From positions 4,000,097-4,064,096 of the forward strand of contig NC_011726.1 in NCBI RefSeq assembly GCF_000021805.1: DNA of 64,000 bases, read 5' to 3'. The stretch's first letter is position 1. Each line of letters starts with the position of its first letter. A model generated the notes under the pieces. That model had not been told where the DNA came from. It was given only the letters and a program-made list of their open reading frames with translations, and did not search any database. Made by a program: the position numbers and the translations under genes. The DNA comes from Rippkaea orientalis PCC 8801. Its GTDB lineage: Bacteria > Cyanobacteriota > Cyanobacteriia > Cyanobacteriales > Microcystaceae. Below, one piece after another: positions 1 to 9,144 of the stretch.

Positions 1-455
1 TCCGACTCTCCTAAACGAGAAGCAGAACGAACTTCAATCACCTTTTTGTTATCATTAAGATAAAATTCTACATCATCGACAAATCCTAACCAGCGGCTAC
101 TAAATTGAGCGTAAAGATACTGATCATTAACTGTAATAATTTTAGTCTGTTCTTGTTGGTTAATAATCTCTTGAAGAGAAGCGATCGCAGTTTTTGGACT
201 TCCTTGATAAACAATAGGATCAATATAGTGTTCCGTATCTTGACTTTGAGAACTCACGCAATTAGGAGTCAGGGGACACAACGCTAACTTGTCCTGACTA
301 ACCCCTAAATTACTCGGTTGTGTTCCAGCAAAAATCGTCGGACTATCGGGAAAAATCACTCGAACAGCGATAAAGACAATAAAGACTCCCAGAATAATCA
401 TAACCCGCAATAAGCGTCGATTGGTGGGCGTTGCTTCCTGATTGGTGGTAGACAT
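1..455 (-). CDS. DUF1499 domain protein, 3' part cut by window edge
   Basis: The reading frame starts with an ATG at 455 and is open for 151 codons to the window edge, so the C-terminus is missing. One hydrophobic segment lies at about residues 15-35. The motif CPLTPNCVSSQ at residues 60-70 is the cysteine-containing signature I associate with the DUF1499 family, whose biochemical role is unknown. The rest of the visible part is mixed and soluble-looking, which suggests a membrane-anchored protein facing the periplasm or lumen. It is divergent from the small gene at 587 across a 131-bp gap. The family call is fairly firm; no function can be given. Confidence 0.75.
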   Translation of the reverse strand, partial: MSTTNQEATPTNRRLLRVMIILGVFIVFIAVRVIFPDSPTIFAGTQPSNLGVSQDKLALCPLTPNCVSSQSQDTEHYIDPIVYQGSPKTAIASLQEIINQQEQTKIITVNDQYLYAQFSSRWLGFVDDVEFYLNDNKKVIEVRSASRLGES

Positions 456-586
456 CCTGAAAATTCCTCTAACAAAAAGTACCGTCTTAACTTAAATTAA
501 CTTAACATTGATAGGAGGGATAGTTAACAATAGTTATACAACAACTGCCCTAATAGCAAATTTTAGCAAATCTAGAGAGGTTTTCG

Positions 587-796
587 ATGTTCCTCGATGA
601 ATTACAGCCAATTGTCAAAGAATTTCTCCAACAACCTCTAGCTTTTACCGGAGGACTGGTTTCTGGTACGTTACGACTCAAACTCTCGGAAGATCCCCTA
701 AAAAGCTGGTTAGAAAAACAGGGACTGACTGATTTTTCCTACACCGATAATACCTCTGATAATGGCAGTGGTCCTCAATCGATTTCTATCGAATAA
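587..796 (+). CDS. small conserved-looking protein, 69 aa, function unknown
   Basis: An ATG at 587 opens a 69-codon frame encoding an amphipathic, acidic protein without a signal peptide or membrane segment. It reads like one of the short proteins conserved only in cyanobacteria, but I do not recognise a named family. The C-terminal 20 residues are rich in Ser, Asp, Asn and Gly and are probably disordered. It stands alone between the divergent DUF1499 gene and the convergent PEP-CTERM gene. Codon use matches the neighbours, which supports it being real. Confidence 0.6.
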   Translation: MFLDELQPIVKEFLQQPLAFTGGLVSGTLRLKLSEDPLKSWLEKQGLTDFSYTDNTSDNGSGPQSISIE

Positions 797-849
797 GTTA
801 GGTATAAAAATTGAGAATCTCCTAATTGATAATTGGGAGATTTCTAAAA

Positions 850-1524
850 CTAATTCGATAATTTTTGTTTAAAGAATGTACCAAATCCAATGGCAGTGAC
901 TACCCCTAAAATCGTCAGTGGTTCAGGAACAACAGCGATCGCTGTTACTGTGAGTTTACTATTTTCTAAAATAGTCGGAAAATTGTTAGTGCCAATGGGA
1001 TCAACAACAAACCCAATAAAATCTACTTCATTATCGGTAAAATTTTGTAAGATATTGGTTATATTAAAGTTATAAGATTGCTGACTCTGTGGGAGAGATA
1101 GACTGATTCGAGGAGTTAATGCAAGATTAGTTGCGGAAAAATCACTTAACTCTACGCCACCATTTCCAGCATAGACATAAACATCAAATTGACGAACTTG
1201 AGATCCTCCCGAATTGTTAACTCTAAGATCAAAATCCAACATAGCATTTAATATAGATGCGTTTTGGAATGAGCTTATATCAAATTCTATAATAGCCCTG
1301 TTTTCTATGGATGTTGTATTTCTGAGAAACCCTGGAGAACTAAAGAAATCTCCCTGTCCGTTAGCATTTCCGTATGATATAATTCCAGATCTACCTCCAT
1401 CTTGTATGCTAGTATTTACAACAGGTGTAAGTACCATCGCATTTGTATCTTTGATACCAATCAATATTGATAATATGGGTATTATTAAACCTAAAAATTT
1501 GACTGTTAAAGGCTGATCAATCAT
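850..1524 (-). CDS. PEP-CTERM sorting-domain exported protein
   Basis: The 224-residue protein has an N-terminal hydrophobic signal segment at about residues 9-29. Its C-terminus has VPEP at 199-202, then a hydrophobic helix and a short basic tail. That tripartite ending is the PEP-CTERM signal, which in known systems is recognised by an exosortase for export and surface sorting. The middle region, with a repeated beta-strand character and a phrase like RAIIEFDIS, resembles DNRLRE-type beta-sandwich modules of surface proteins; that sub-call is tentative. It is a single gene, convergent with the 587 gene and upstream of gcvT. A second PEP-CTERM protein is encoded at 47794. Confidence 0.8.
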   Translation of the reverse strand: MIDQPLTVKFLGLIIPILSILIGIKDTNAMVLTPVVNTSIQDGGRSGIISYGNANGQGDFFSSPGFLRNTTSIENRAIIEFDISSFQNASILNAMLDFDLRVNNSGGSQVRQFDVYVYAGNGGVELSDFSATNLALTPRISLSLPQSQQSYNFNITNILQNFTDNEVDFIGFVVDPIGTNNFPTILENSKLTVTAIAVVPEPLTILGVVTAIGFGTFFKQKLSN

Positions 1525-1602
1525 AATTCAATTCTAAAAAACAATGATTTTAATAGATCTATTGACATAGATCCAATTAAAAAAAATAATTTAAACTCTG
1601 TT

Positions 1603-2712
1603 TTAAAAACGGTTAGGAGAACGATAAAAAGGCTTTTTAACGACAATTGCTTGGCAATTTTGACCGCGAATTTCTACCTCAAGGGGTGTTCCGACTTTCC
1701 CTAAACTGCGAGGAACGTACGCTAGGGCGATCGCTTTACCCACGGTTGGAGGTAAGGTTCCACTGGTCACTTCCCCCACTATTTTACCCTCATACAGCAC
1801 AGGATAGCCATGACGAGCAATATGACGGCCTTCCATTTGCAACCCCACTAAACGACGTTCTACCCCCTGCGCTTTCTGTTTTTCGAGGATATCGCGTCCG
1901 ATAAAGTCTCCTTTGCTATCGAGATGGACTAACCAATTTAATCCCGCTTCTAAGGGGGTGGTATTATCATCAATATCCTGGCTATAGAGACACATAGCTG
2001 CTTCTAAGCGTAGGGTATCCCGTGCCCCTAACCCACAGGGAGTTACCCCTGCTTGGAATAGCGATCGCCAGAGGTCTTGTCCTACTTCGGGATCAACCAT
2101 CACTTCAAATCCATCTTCCCCAGTATAGCCCGTGCGGGCAATAAAAGCGGGTTTGGTTAGCACAGTTCCTTCAAAATGTCCAAAAAATCCTACTTGACTG
2201 AGATCTTCTTGGACAAAAGCTTGCAGTTTAGCCACGCTTTGGGGTCCTTGAACCGCAATAAGGACTTTTTCCCCAGATAAATCCTTAAAAGTAATCTTTT
2301 GTGTGTCTAAATGGGATAATAGCCACGTTTTATCTTTTTCCGTTGTCCCCGCATTAACAATGATATTAGCCCGTTGTTCTCCTGTTTCCGTAATTCCTTG
2401 GTAATAAACGATGATATCATCAATAATGCCCCCTTGAGGGTTGAGGAGTACGGTATATTGCGCTTGTCCCGGTTGTAAGCGTTCTAAGTCTGAGGGAACG
2501 AGAAATTGTAAGCTTTTGAGTAATTCAGTCCCTTGAAGCGCAAATTTTCCCATGTGGGAGATATCAAACATTCCCACATCGGTACGGACTGCTTGATGTT
2601 CGTCTTTAAGTTTACTAAATTGAACGGGCATTTCCCAACCCGAAAACTCAGTCAATTTAGCTTTTTGTTGAACAATTAGATCAAATAAAGGGGTACGCAA
2701 TAGATTACTCAT
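1603..2712 (-). CDS. gcvT: aminomethyltransferase, glycine cleavage system T protein
   Basis: The 369-residue protein is the normal size for GcvT, the tetrahydrofolate-dependent aminomethyltransferase that releases ammonia from the aminomethyl group carried on the H protein. Family signatures are visible: MFDISHMGKF near residue 48, a YTGEDGFEV segment in the folate-binding core, and RDTLRLEA. In cyanobacteria the glycine cleavage complex contributes to photorespiratory 2-phosphoglycolate recycling. No gcvH or gcvP lies in the window, so the complex is encoded at separate loci. The ATG at 2712 is followed directly by the conserved N-terminus. The identification is secure. Confidence 0.96.
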   Translation of the reverse strand: MSNLLRTPLFDLIVQQKAKLTEFSGWEMPVQFSKLKDEHQAVRTDVGMFDISHMGKFALQGTELLKSLQFLVPSDLERLQPGQAQYTVLLNPQGGIIDDIIVYYQGITETGEQRANIIVNAGTTEKDKTWLLSHLDTQKITFKDLSGEKVLIAVQGPQSVAKLQAFVQEDLSQVGFFGHFEGTVLTKPAFIARTGYTGEDGFEVMVDPEVGQDLWRSLFQAGVTPCGLGARDTLRLEAAMCLYSQDIDDNTTPLEAGLNWLVHLDSKGDFIGRDILEKQKAQGVERRLVGLQMEGRHIARHGYPVLYEGKIVGEVTSGTLPPTVGKAIALAYVPRSLGKVGTPLEVEIRGQNCQAIVVKKPFYRSPNRF

Positions 2713-2850
2713 TTTAGTGATATTATGTTTTAACTAATTATTATTAACATAATAGGGTTGAAAGAGCCAACAAGCAACAGGCAAGGTAACAGGAATACCG
2801 CAATTTTTCAGACCCTTCCTTAATTACCTTGTATTTTTGTCTACATTGTG

Positions 2851-3492
2851 CTAAGTTTTTTTGAGTAATAAGCGATAAACGGGTTGACCTTTATTGAGGG
2901 TAGCGATTTCTCGTTCGGTAGCAATAGGAAAGGGATTTTCGGCTAACCAAAGGTCTAAATGTTGTTTTTTAAAGCTAGGATGAGATAAAAAGCGATCGCC
3001 CATTTCTTTTGCGACTTCCTCAACATCGGATTGTAAAAAGATCTTTCCTCCTTCTGCTAAATATTGAGCCAAAATATTGACTAATTCTGGTTGAACAACC
3101 CGTCGTTTTAGATGACGATTTTTGAACCAAGGATCGGGAAATTGAATCGTTACCCCTTGCAAAACACCTGGAGGTAAAGAGTCAAGTAATGTTACTAAAA
3201 ATAGATTGATATTGCAAAACACAAAATGAAGGTTATTGAGTCCCAAAGAATCGCGGTTTTGATTGGCTTCTATCACCAAAGGTTCTCGAATTTCAATCCC
3301 TAAAAAATTGATGTCCGGATGAAGGGGAGCCATATTTAACAAGAATTTTCCCCGAGCACAACCAATATCTAAATGAAGCGGTTGAGTAACCTTACTATAG
3401 ACTTTTTCCCAATCTGGTAATATAATAGATTGGCGATATTTATGACTTAATGGATTAACGTGCTGACGAACACGAACTCGTGCCAAAATCAA
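2851..3492 (-). CDS. trmB: tRNA (guanine-N7-)-methyltransferase
   Basis: The 213-residue protein has the Rossmann AdoMet site DIGCARGKF at about residues 42-50 and the TrmB hallmark FPDPWFKNRH around residues 117-126. TrmB methylates N7 of guanosine 46 in the variable loop of tRNAs. Length and motif order are typical. It is divergent from the phosphoesterase gene, with only 41 bp between the starts, so the two promoters must overlap or be very compact. It is cytoplasmic, with no unusual features. Confidence 0.95.
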   Translation of the reverse strand: MILARVRVRQHVNPLSHKYRQSIILPDWEKVYSKVTQPLHLDIGCARGKFLLNMAPLHPDINFLGIEIREPLVIEANQNRDSLGLNNLHFVFCNINLFLVTLLDSLPPGVLQGVTIQFPDPWFKNRHLKRRVVQPELVNILAQYLAEGGKIFLQSDVEEVAKEMGDRFLSHPSFKKQHLDLWLAENPFPIATEREIATLNKGQPVYRLLLKKT

Positions 3493-3533
3493 TTCCTCCT
3501 TACTAATAGAACGACCTAATCAAACTGACTGTC

Positions 3534-4634
3534 ATGAACTTTCGCTTTGCTATTATTAGTGACCCCCATGTAGCGGTTCCTCAGACAATTGACCTTCATT
3601 CTACTCGTTTTTCTGTAGTAGAAATCAGTCTTTTAGCTTTAGAGCAAGTTTTTAGCCATTTAGAACAGCTTGATATTGATTTTCTGCTACTACCAGGGGA
3701 CTTAACCCAAGATGGAGAACTGGATAACCATCGCTGGTTACAGCAGCGTTTAGCAGCCTTACCTTTTCCGGTTTATGTGGTTCCGGGGAACCATGATATT
3801 CCTAGTTTACAGCCTAATCAACAGACGCTCGGTTTTCATCAGTTTCCGGATTATTATTATCACCAAAGTTATCGGAATCTTAATCAATTGTACTACACTT
3901 GTGAAGTTTTGCCCGGGGTACAACTGATTGGGCTCAATTCAACGCAATTTAATCAACAGGGAAAACAAATAGGATGCTTAGATGAAAACCAATTAGCCTG
4001 GTTAGAACAATTATTACCTCAACTCAAAGATCAATTTATTTTCGTAATGGTTCACCATAATGTGATTGAACATTTACCTGGACAAGCGAACCATGAATTA
4101 GGCAAACGGTATATGTTAGATAACGCTAATCTCTTATTAAACTTGTTAAAAGAGAGTGGTTGTCAGCTAATTTTCACCGGCCATTTGCACGTTCAAGATA
4201 TTGCCTATTCTAACAATATTTATGAAATTACAACAGGATCTTTAGTCAGTTATCCCCATCCCTATCGTATTATTGAAGTTGAACACAAACAACACAAAAA
4301 TATTCGTCTTAATGTTACCTCCCATCGCGTTAATGAAGTCCCTGGATGGGATAATTTAGCCAAAATTTCCCGTGAAAGATTAGGCGATCGCTCCTTTGGG
4401 TTTATGATGAAGTTATTGACCTCATCTCCCTTAAATGTTCCTGTCACAGAAGCCGAAAAATTAGCCCCCCATTTACGGTATTTTTGGGCAGATATTGCCC
4501 ATGGGGATAGTTTATTTGATTTCCCCCATTTTCCCGCTTCAATTCGCCATTATTTTCAACAATTTGGCGCAATTAAACCCGATGGAACACCCCACCTGAT
4601 TGATAATCATACGACACTTTACTTATCGGATTAA
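3534..4634 (+). CDS. metallophosphoesterase, CpdA/3',5'-cNMP phosphodiesterase-like
   Basis: The 366-residue protein carries the calcineurin-like metallophosphoesterase signature in order: SDPHV near residue 9, GDLTQDGE near residue 56, GNHD near residue 85, a VMVHHN segment near residue 172 and GHLHVQD near residue 216. These supply the dinuclear metal ligands. Cyclic nucleotide phosphodiesterases of the CpdA type share this arrangement, but the substrate cannot be read from the motifs. The extra C-terminal 90 residues are longer than in minimal CpdA proteins. No signal peptide is seen. It is divergent from trmB. Confidence 0.85.
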   Translation: MNFRFAIISDPHVAVPQTIDLHSTRFSVVEISLLALEQVFSHLEQLDIDFLLLPGDLTQDGELDNHRWLQQRLAALPFPVYVVPGNHDIPSLQPNQQTLGFHQFPDYYYHQSYRNLNQLYYTCEVLPGVQLIGLNSTQFNQQGKQIGCLDENQLAWLEQLLPQLKDQFIFVMVHHNVIEHLPGQANHELGKRYMLDNANLLLNLLKESGCQLIFTGHLHVQDIAYSNNIYEITTGSLVSYPHPYRIIEVEHKQHKNIRLNVTSHRVNEVPGWDNLAKISRERLGDRSFGFMMKLLTSSPLNVPVTEAEKLAPHLRYFWADIAHGDSLFDFPHFPASIRHYFQQFGAIKPDGTPHLIDNHTTLYLSD

Positions 4635-4653
4635 GCTAAAATAGGGCATTAGG

Positions 4654-4718
4654 TAGGATGCGTTAGACGGCTATCATCTTTGCTATGACTAGGATTTAAC
4701 AATCTGTCGTAACGCACC
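4654..4718. repeat. imperfect inverted repeat with TGCGTTA core
   Basis: A segment beginning GGATGCGTTAGACGG near 4656 is answered on the other strand by GGTGCGTTACGACAG near 4718. The shared core is TGCGTTA, with roughly 35 bp between arms. It lies just after the phosphoesterase stop. A related palindrome with GATGCGTT arms occurs at 28005-28023, so this looks like a dispersed intergenic element rather than a gene-specific signal. Confidence 0.5.
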
Positions 4719-4749
4719 AGATCACTGTGTCAACCCACTAACCCACTAT

Positions 4750-4786
4750 ATTAAAATAAAAAAACCCACTCTAAGAAGAATGGGTT
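4750..4786 (-). terminator. rho-independent terminator of psbU
   Basis: Read on the minus strand, AACCCATTCT and AGAGTGGGTT form a 10-bp stem with one G-T pair and a four-base loop. A run of seven T and further T-rich sequence follows. The hairpin starts 28 bp beyond the psbU stop, the expected place for an intrinsic terminator. Confidence 0.8.
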
Positions 4787-4814
4787 GAGGATACAGTATA
4801 AATTCGAGGAATAT

Positions 4815-5186
4815 TTAGTAAACACCAGGGTTTAAGCGATCATCCCCTTCAATGAGTTCAGCAGAGGGAGGAGTCACCACAAATTTGTCTAAATTAGCCT
4901 CTAGACGCTGTTTTTGACTTTCACTTAGTCCAGGGATCTCTAAAACATCCTCTACATTCTCATAGGGAGAATTAAGGATAATTTTACTGGCTAAATTGGG
5001 GTAAAAGCCTTTTAAATCACGAAATTTACGAATATGAGCGTTGTTTAAATCTATTTTTTGACCATATTCTGTGGTCAACTTAGCATCGACAGGGTTGAGA
5101 TTTTCCGCAGCTAACACTTGTCCGGTAAACCCAAAACAACTGATAACCAGTAACAGTACCGCTACAATACGAACTAACGTTTTCAT
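4815..5186 (-). CDS. psbU: photosystem II extrinsic 12 kDa protein PsbU
   Basis: PsbU binds the lumenal face of cyanobacterial photosystem II and stabilises the oxygen-evolving centre. The protein begins with a cleavable export signal (hydrophobic residues 5-20, cleavage expected after VLAAE). The mature region of about 95 residues contains helix-hairpin-helix-like segments (FRDLKGFYPNLASKI and DVLEIPGLSESQKQ), as in known PsbU. I place the start at 5186 because an AGGAG lies upstream of it and the longer frame would put the signal too far in. It is monocistronic, with its own terminator. The identification is secure. Confidence 0.93.
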   Translation of the reverse strand: MKTLVRIVAVLLLVISCFGFTGQVLAAENLNPVDAKLTTEYGQKIDLNNAHIRKFRDLKGFYPNLASKIILNSPYENVEDVLEIPGLSESQKQRLEANLDKFVVTPPSAELIEGDDRLNPGVY

Positions 5187-5851
5187 CAATTTGATTACTC
5201 CTAACAAAATGAAAGATGTCTGACTTCGCTTGAGTCAAGGGAATGACAGCAGATAAGATTCTAAAGAAGTTATATCATGGCGCGTATATTTTTGAGGACT
5301 CTAATTTTCCCTCAGATCAAGGCCAGTCCAAAACGGATGGATTAACCTAGGGATTGAGCCGCAATGATGAGGCAAAAGTTAAAAACAATCTTAAGCTGCT
5401 TCGTTCCCTATCATAGCTTAGTTTGGCCATTGTGGTAACACCAGCAGCGATAACAGAGGTATACCTGAGTTATTAATTTTTTAAGCTTAGGCTCTTGACA
5501 AAGGTGCTAAAATAGTGTCTGGAAAATCAAAAATAACTTTAAGTCTGACAAAACTTTGACTTAGGTTGTTCTTAAAAATTGCAAGCATATAGGTACGAAG
5601 TTAACATAAAAAAATGATCAATCAACGAACAAGCTGAGTTTTAGCAAACAACTCTCAAAATCTTTATCTAAAAATTTAGTGGTTTAGTGATTTGTGCAAA
5701 AGTCTTCAGACTAAAAGATTAAAATTCTGTAATGAATTTCCATACATAGTCTTAGAAGTGTATTCTGTCAATATTAATCATTATTCTTAGGGATATACTC
5801 CCAAAATTATTTAAAAATCATTCAATTTTTATTTTTTCTAGATTGAAATTT
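5187..5851. other. 665-bp gap between divergent psbU and antiporter genes
   Basis: No convincing open frame of useful length is seen on either strand. The region is strongly AT-rich near the antiporter start. It must hold the psbU promoter at its left and the antiporter promoter or long leader at its right. A TTGACA and a TAAAAT occur near 5495-5515, but their spacing is too short for a standard promoter. Confidence 0.5.
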
Positions 5852-7999
5852 ATGCCCATTGTTGTTTTAGTCTTAATTCAAATCTTAACGGTCATTATAC
5901 TTTCCCGTATTATGGGCTTAGGATGCCGTGCCATCAGGCAACCATTAGTCATCGGGGAAATTATCGCAGGTATTATGTTAGGTCCTTCTTTATTGGGACT
6001 AATTGCACCTGATTTAATGACAACGATGTTTCCCCCTGAAACCTTACCCATTTTAAATATTTTATCCCAAATTGGGTTAATTTTCTTCATGTTCTTAATA
6101 GGCTTAGAGCTTAATCCTTCCTACCTAAAAGAACAACTTGATACTGCCATTTTAACCTCTCATGTCAGTATTTTAGTGCCGTTTTCTTTAGGCAGTGTAT
6201 TAGCTCTATTGCTCTATCCTTTGGTGTCTAACGACGGGGTTTCATTTACGGCTTTTGCGCTATTTTTAGGCTCAGCAATGTCCATTACAGCCTTTCCTGT
6301 TTTAGCTAGAATTATTACTGAAAATAACCTACAAAAAAGTCATTTAGGAACCCTTGCTTTAACCTGTGCAGCCGTTGATGATGTGACCGCTTGGTGTCTA
6401 TTAGCCTTAGCCATTACCGTTATTAGAACCAACAGTGTTATTGGAGCCATTCCCACTATTATTGAGTCAATTGTTTACATTACTTTTATGTTAACAGCCG
6501 TTCGATGGCTATTAGAAAAACTAGCGATTCATTATCAACGGACTCAGAAACTAAGTCAATTAGTTTTAGCCTTAATTTATATCGGAGTTGTGGTTTCAGC
6601 GTTAATTACTGAATTGATAGGCATTCACTTAATTTTTGGTGCTTTCCTGTTGGGAGCAGCAATGCCTAAAGACCCCAAGCTAGTTAAAGAAATCGCTGAA
6701 AAAACAGAAGATTTCGTCTTAATTTTTTTACTACCTATCTTCTTTGCTTACAGTGGATTAAGGACGCAAATTGGATTACTAAACCGTCCTGAATTATGGC
6801 TGTTATGTGCTGCCGTTGTTGCCGTAGCAATTAGTGGAAAATACATTGGAACCTATTATGCAGCGAGATTTTGTGGAGTCAATAAAAGAGAAGCATCTGC
6901 CTTAGGATGGTTGATGAATACTCGCGGACTGACTGAATTAATTGTTTTAAATATTGGCTTGAGTTTTGGGGTAATTTCTCCCCTATTATTTACCATGTTA
7001 GTCATCATGGCGTTAGTGACAACCTTTATGACATCACCTCTGTTAGAATGGACTTTCCCTAAAGCCAAAATTCGCCTAGAGGCTTTAGCTGAAGAAGTGC
7101 CTAAAGTGGTTGCTCCAAACTATGGAATTTTAGTTGCCGTTGCTAACCCAAATACCCAAAAAGGGTTACTAGAAATAGCCATAATTATTGCCGGAAATGC
7201 CTCTTCGATTATTTATCCCCTCAGTTTAATTCAATTAGATGAAGATTATCTTTATCAGAGTACCCCAGAAGAAGCTAATCGTCTAATTAATGAAAAAGAA
7301 AAACAACTGAAGCGTTTAGTTAATACCTTAGAACCCGTAGAATTAAGAGAAATTGTTCATCCGATTGTTCGTATTGCTAATGATGTCTCTAAAGAAACGG
7401 CTCAAATCGCTGTCAGTGAACAAATTAACTTAATTATTGTCGGTTGGCATCGTCCCGCTTTTAGTGATAACCGATTAGGGGGAAGAGTTGGACAAATTCT
7501 CAATACTTCTCCCGTTGATGCAGCAGTATTAGTTGACAAAAATCTTAAAAAAGTTAAATCCATTTTAGTTGCCTATGCTGAAAATATTCATGATGACTTA
7601 GCCTTATCTTTGGCATTAAGGATGCTAGGAAACGATCCTTCTATTACCCTCAAAGTATTTCGCTTTGCCAGTGCAGAATCTTTGCCAGATAATGCTTTGA
7701 GTTATGAATTTATGAATATGCTTGATATTTGTCCAACTGAAGTTAAATCGCGTGTTGAGGTTATTTATTTAGAAGATTTAGATCCCATGAACAAAGTAAT
7801 TGAAACTTCAAAAGAAGTAGATTTAACGATTGCTGGAACCAGTAGAACTTGGGGAATTGAACGTCAAACATTAGGAATTTATACAGATAAATTAGCAAGA
7901 GAATGTCATTCTTCTTTATTAATTACTCGTCGTTATTCTCCCATGATGAGTCACATGGCTACCTTTTTGGGAACAAGTAACCTACAAACCAATCAATAA
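5852..7999 (+). CDS. CPA2-family cation/proton antiporter with C-terminal UspA-like domains
   Basis: The N-terminal 400 residues contain about twelve membrane helices of the Na+(K+)/H+ exchanger type, including a GEIIAGIMLGPS segment near the start and a conserved acidic pair in TCAAVDDVTAW. The remaining 300 residues are soluble and resemble two tandem universal-stress-like domains (for example LIIVGWHRPAF), a layout known from cyanobacterial NapA/NhaS-type exchangers. It probably exchanges monovalent cations for protons in the plasma or thylakoid membrane. The open frame extends to a TTG at 5843; the ATG at 5852 fits the first helix better. A small exported protein begins 2 bp after the stop, so they form an operon. 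Confidence 0.88.
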   Translation: MPIVVLVLIQILTVIILSRIMGLGCRAIRQPLVIGEIIAGIMLGPSLLGLIAPDLMTTMFPPETLPILNILSQIGLIFFMFLIGLELNPSYLKEQLDTAILTSHVSILVPFSLGSVLALLLYPLVSNDGVSFTAFALFLGSAMSITAFPVLARIITENNLQKSHLGTLALTCAAVDDVTAWCLLALAITVIRTNSVIGAIPTIIESIVYITFMLTAVRWLLEKLAIHYQRTQKLSQLVLALIYIGVVVSALITELIGIHLIFGAFLLGAAMPKDPKLVKEIAEKTEDFVLIFLLPIFFAYSGLRTQIGLLNRPELWLLCAAVVAVAISGKYIGTYYAARFCGVNKREASALGWLMNTRGLTELIVLNIGLSFGVISPLLFTMLVIMALVTTFMTSPLLEWTFPKAKIRLEALAEEVPKVVAPNYGILVAVANPNTQKGLLEIAIIIAGNASSIIYPLSLIQLDEDYLYQSTPEEANRLINEKEKQLKRLVNTLEPVELREIVHPIVRIANDVSKETAQIAVSEQINLIIVGWHRPAFSDNRLGGRVGQILNTSPVDAAVLVDKNLKKVKSILVAYAENIHDDLALSLALRMLGNDPSITLKVFRFASAESLPDNALSYEFMNMLDICPTEVKSRVEVIYLEDLDPMNKVIETSKEVDLTIAGTSRTWGIERQTLGIYTDKLARECHSSLLITRRYSPMMSHMATFLGTSNLQTNQ

Positions 8000-8001
8000 T
8001 T

Positions 8002-8511
8002 ATGAGTCATTTTAACACTAAGTCTTTAATCTTTTACGGCACTATGATCGGATCAGTTTTGATTTTTTTTAAAGTGGTGAGTGCCTACGGAGAAACCCAA
8101 CTGAAAGCACCAACAAAAATGGGCGGAACCTACCCGATTGTAGCTAAAACCTTACCACAATGTCTATCTAGCGATCAAGTTCAGTTAACCATCAATCAAT
8201 CAGGAATTTATTTATTTGGACAATTAACACTATCTTCTGCAAACAGTCCTGAAGCAAAAGCGACTATCATTCCTTTAGATGGGTTAATGCACAAAAATCA
8301 CTTTTCTTTAAGCGGACATTTTAAAATCGCTCAAAATTGTCCAGAATTAGCTGGACAAAAATTAGTAATAGAAGGAGAAAAGTTAATAAAAGAGGGTCAA
8401 AAGAAAGCTCAAGTGATTGCTGGTTCTTTGGCGTGGGGCAATAGTTCCCCTGTATCCAATTTTGTTGCAACAGCAAACCCTGTCAAAACAGACAATAATC
8501 ATCACCATTAA
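8002..8511 (+). CDS. exported or membrane-anchored protein in operon with antiporter
   Basis: The 169-residue protein has an uncleaved or cleaved N-terminal hydrophobic segment at about residues 9-27. Its soluble body is likely beta-rich, with two cysteines near LPQCLSS and AQNCPEL that could pair in an oxidising compartment. It ends in a short histidine run. I do not recognise a family. It starts 2 bp after the antiporter stop, so it is translationally coupled and probably acts with or is co-regulated with the exchanger. A role as an accessory subunit is only inference. Confidence 0.7.
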   Translation: MSHFNTKSLIFYGTMIGSVLIFFKVVSAYGETQLKAPTKMGGTYPIVAKTLPQCLSSDQVQLTINQSGIYLFGQLTLSSANSPEAKATIIPLDGLMHKNHFSLSGHFKIAQNCPELAGQKLVIEGEKLIKEGQKKAQVIAGSLAWGNSSPVSNFVATANPVKTDNNHHH

Positions 8512-8893
8512 TGACCTGATGAAGTGATTTACCTGACTTTTTGACCCGATAAAGTTGGCTTCTGGGTAAGTTTGCGCAAGAAGCGATCGCACTTATTCAA
8601 ACCACGACTCACGGAAACAATACCACCTTAGCCGTTGAATTAAAGAATGTTCTCAGTAACATCAACAATACGGTTGATACCCTCCGTCATATTTGTGGAT
8701 TCTTTAGTTGTTAAAAAAAACTGTTGTTTTTGATACAGTTTTCTGAAGACTTTGTTATCGTTGAAGCAATTGTTATTTTTGGGCAAGTTGAACAAGTTAT
8801 ACATTGTTGCTAACATTAATACTTTAGACTAAAGTCTATAGAAGTTAAACAAATTTCCAAAACGTCAGCCCAAATCGATTAGAGGAAAAAAGC
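8512..8893. other. 382-bp region between the antiporter operon and a small gene
   Basis: Apart from the possible coding remnant at 8553-8714, the stretch is AT-rich without a recognisable gene. Runs such as eight A near 8713 followed by T-rich sequence could help termination, but no strong stem precedes them. Confidence 0.4.
8553..8714 (+). pseudogene. possible coding remnant without a start codon
   Basis: After an in-frame stop at 8550 the frame stays open for 54 codons to a TAA at 8712. There is no ATG, and no plausible start with a ribosome binding site. The peptide has normal-looking composition (for example VELKNVLSNINNTVDTL), like the C-terminus of a helical protein. It could be the tail of a decayed gene. 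The family is not recognisable and chance openness cannot be excluded. Confidence 0.25.
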
Positions 8894-9064
8894 ATGAAAT
8901 GTAACAAACTTCAGCAATCTTATCAAGAACACCTAGTTAAAGCCGGGGTTTCTCGACAAAAAGCAGAACAGGCAGCCAGAACCTTAAGTTTACAAGAATT
9001 GCAGTTAATTAGCGAAATTTGGGAAGATTGGGGGAATGTCGTCGCCCGTGCCTCTGGTAACTAA
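8894..9064 (+). CDS. small hypothetical protein, 56 aa
   Basis: An ATG at 8894 is preceded by AGAGGAAAAAAGC, a good purine-rich ribosome binding site (AGAGG), and opens 56 codons ending in TAA at 9062. The peptide is soluble and predicted mostly helical, with many Gln, Glu and Leu residues and a tryptophan pair (EIWEDWGN). I do not recognise a family. The good ribosome binding site, codon use like the neighbours and absence of competing frames support a real gene. Confidence 0.6.
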   Translation: MKCNKLQQSYQEHLVKAGVSRQKAEQAARTLSLQELQLISEIWEDWGNVVARASGN

Positions 9065-9144
9065 ATCTGTGACCTATTATCTGTATAAAAATCCCTTTAT
9101 TACTTGCACTGTTTTTATTCCCCACCTCCCATACTAGAAAAAAA

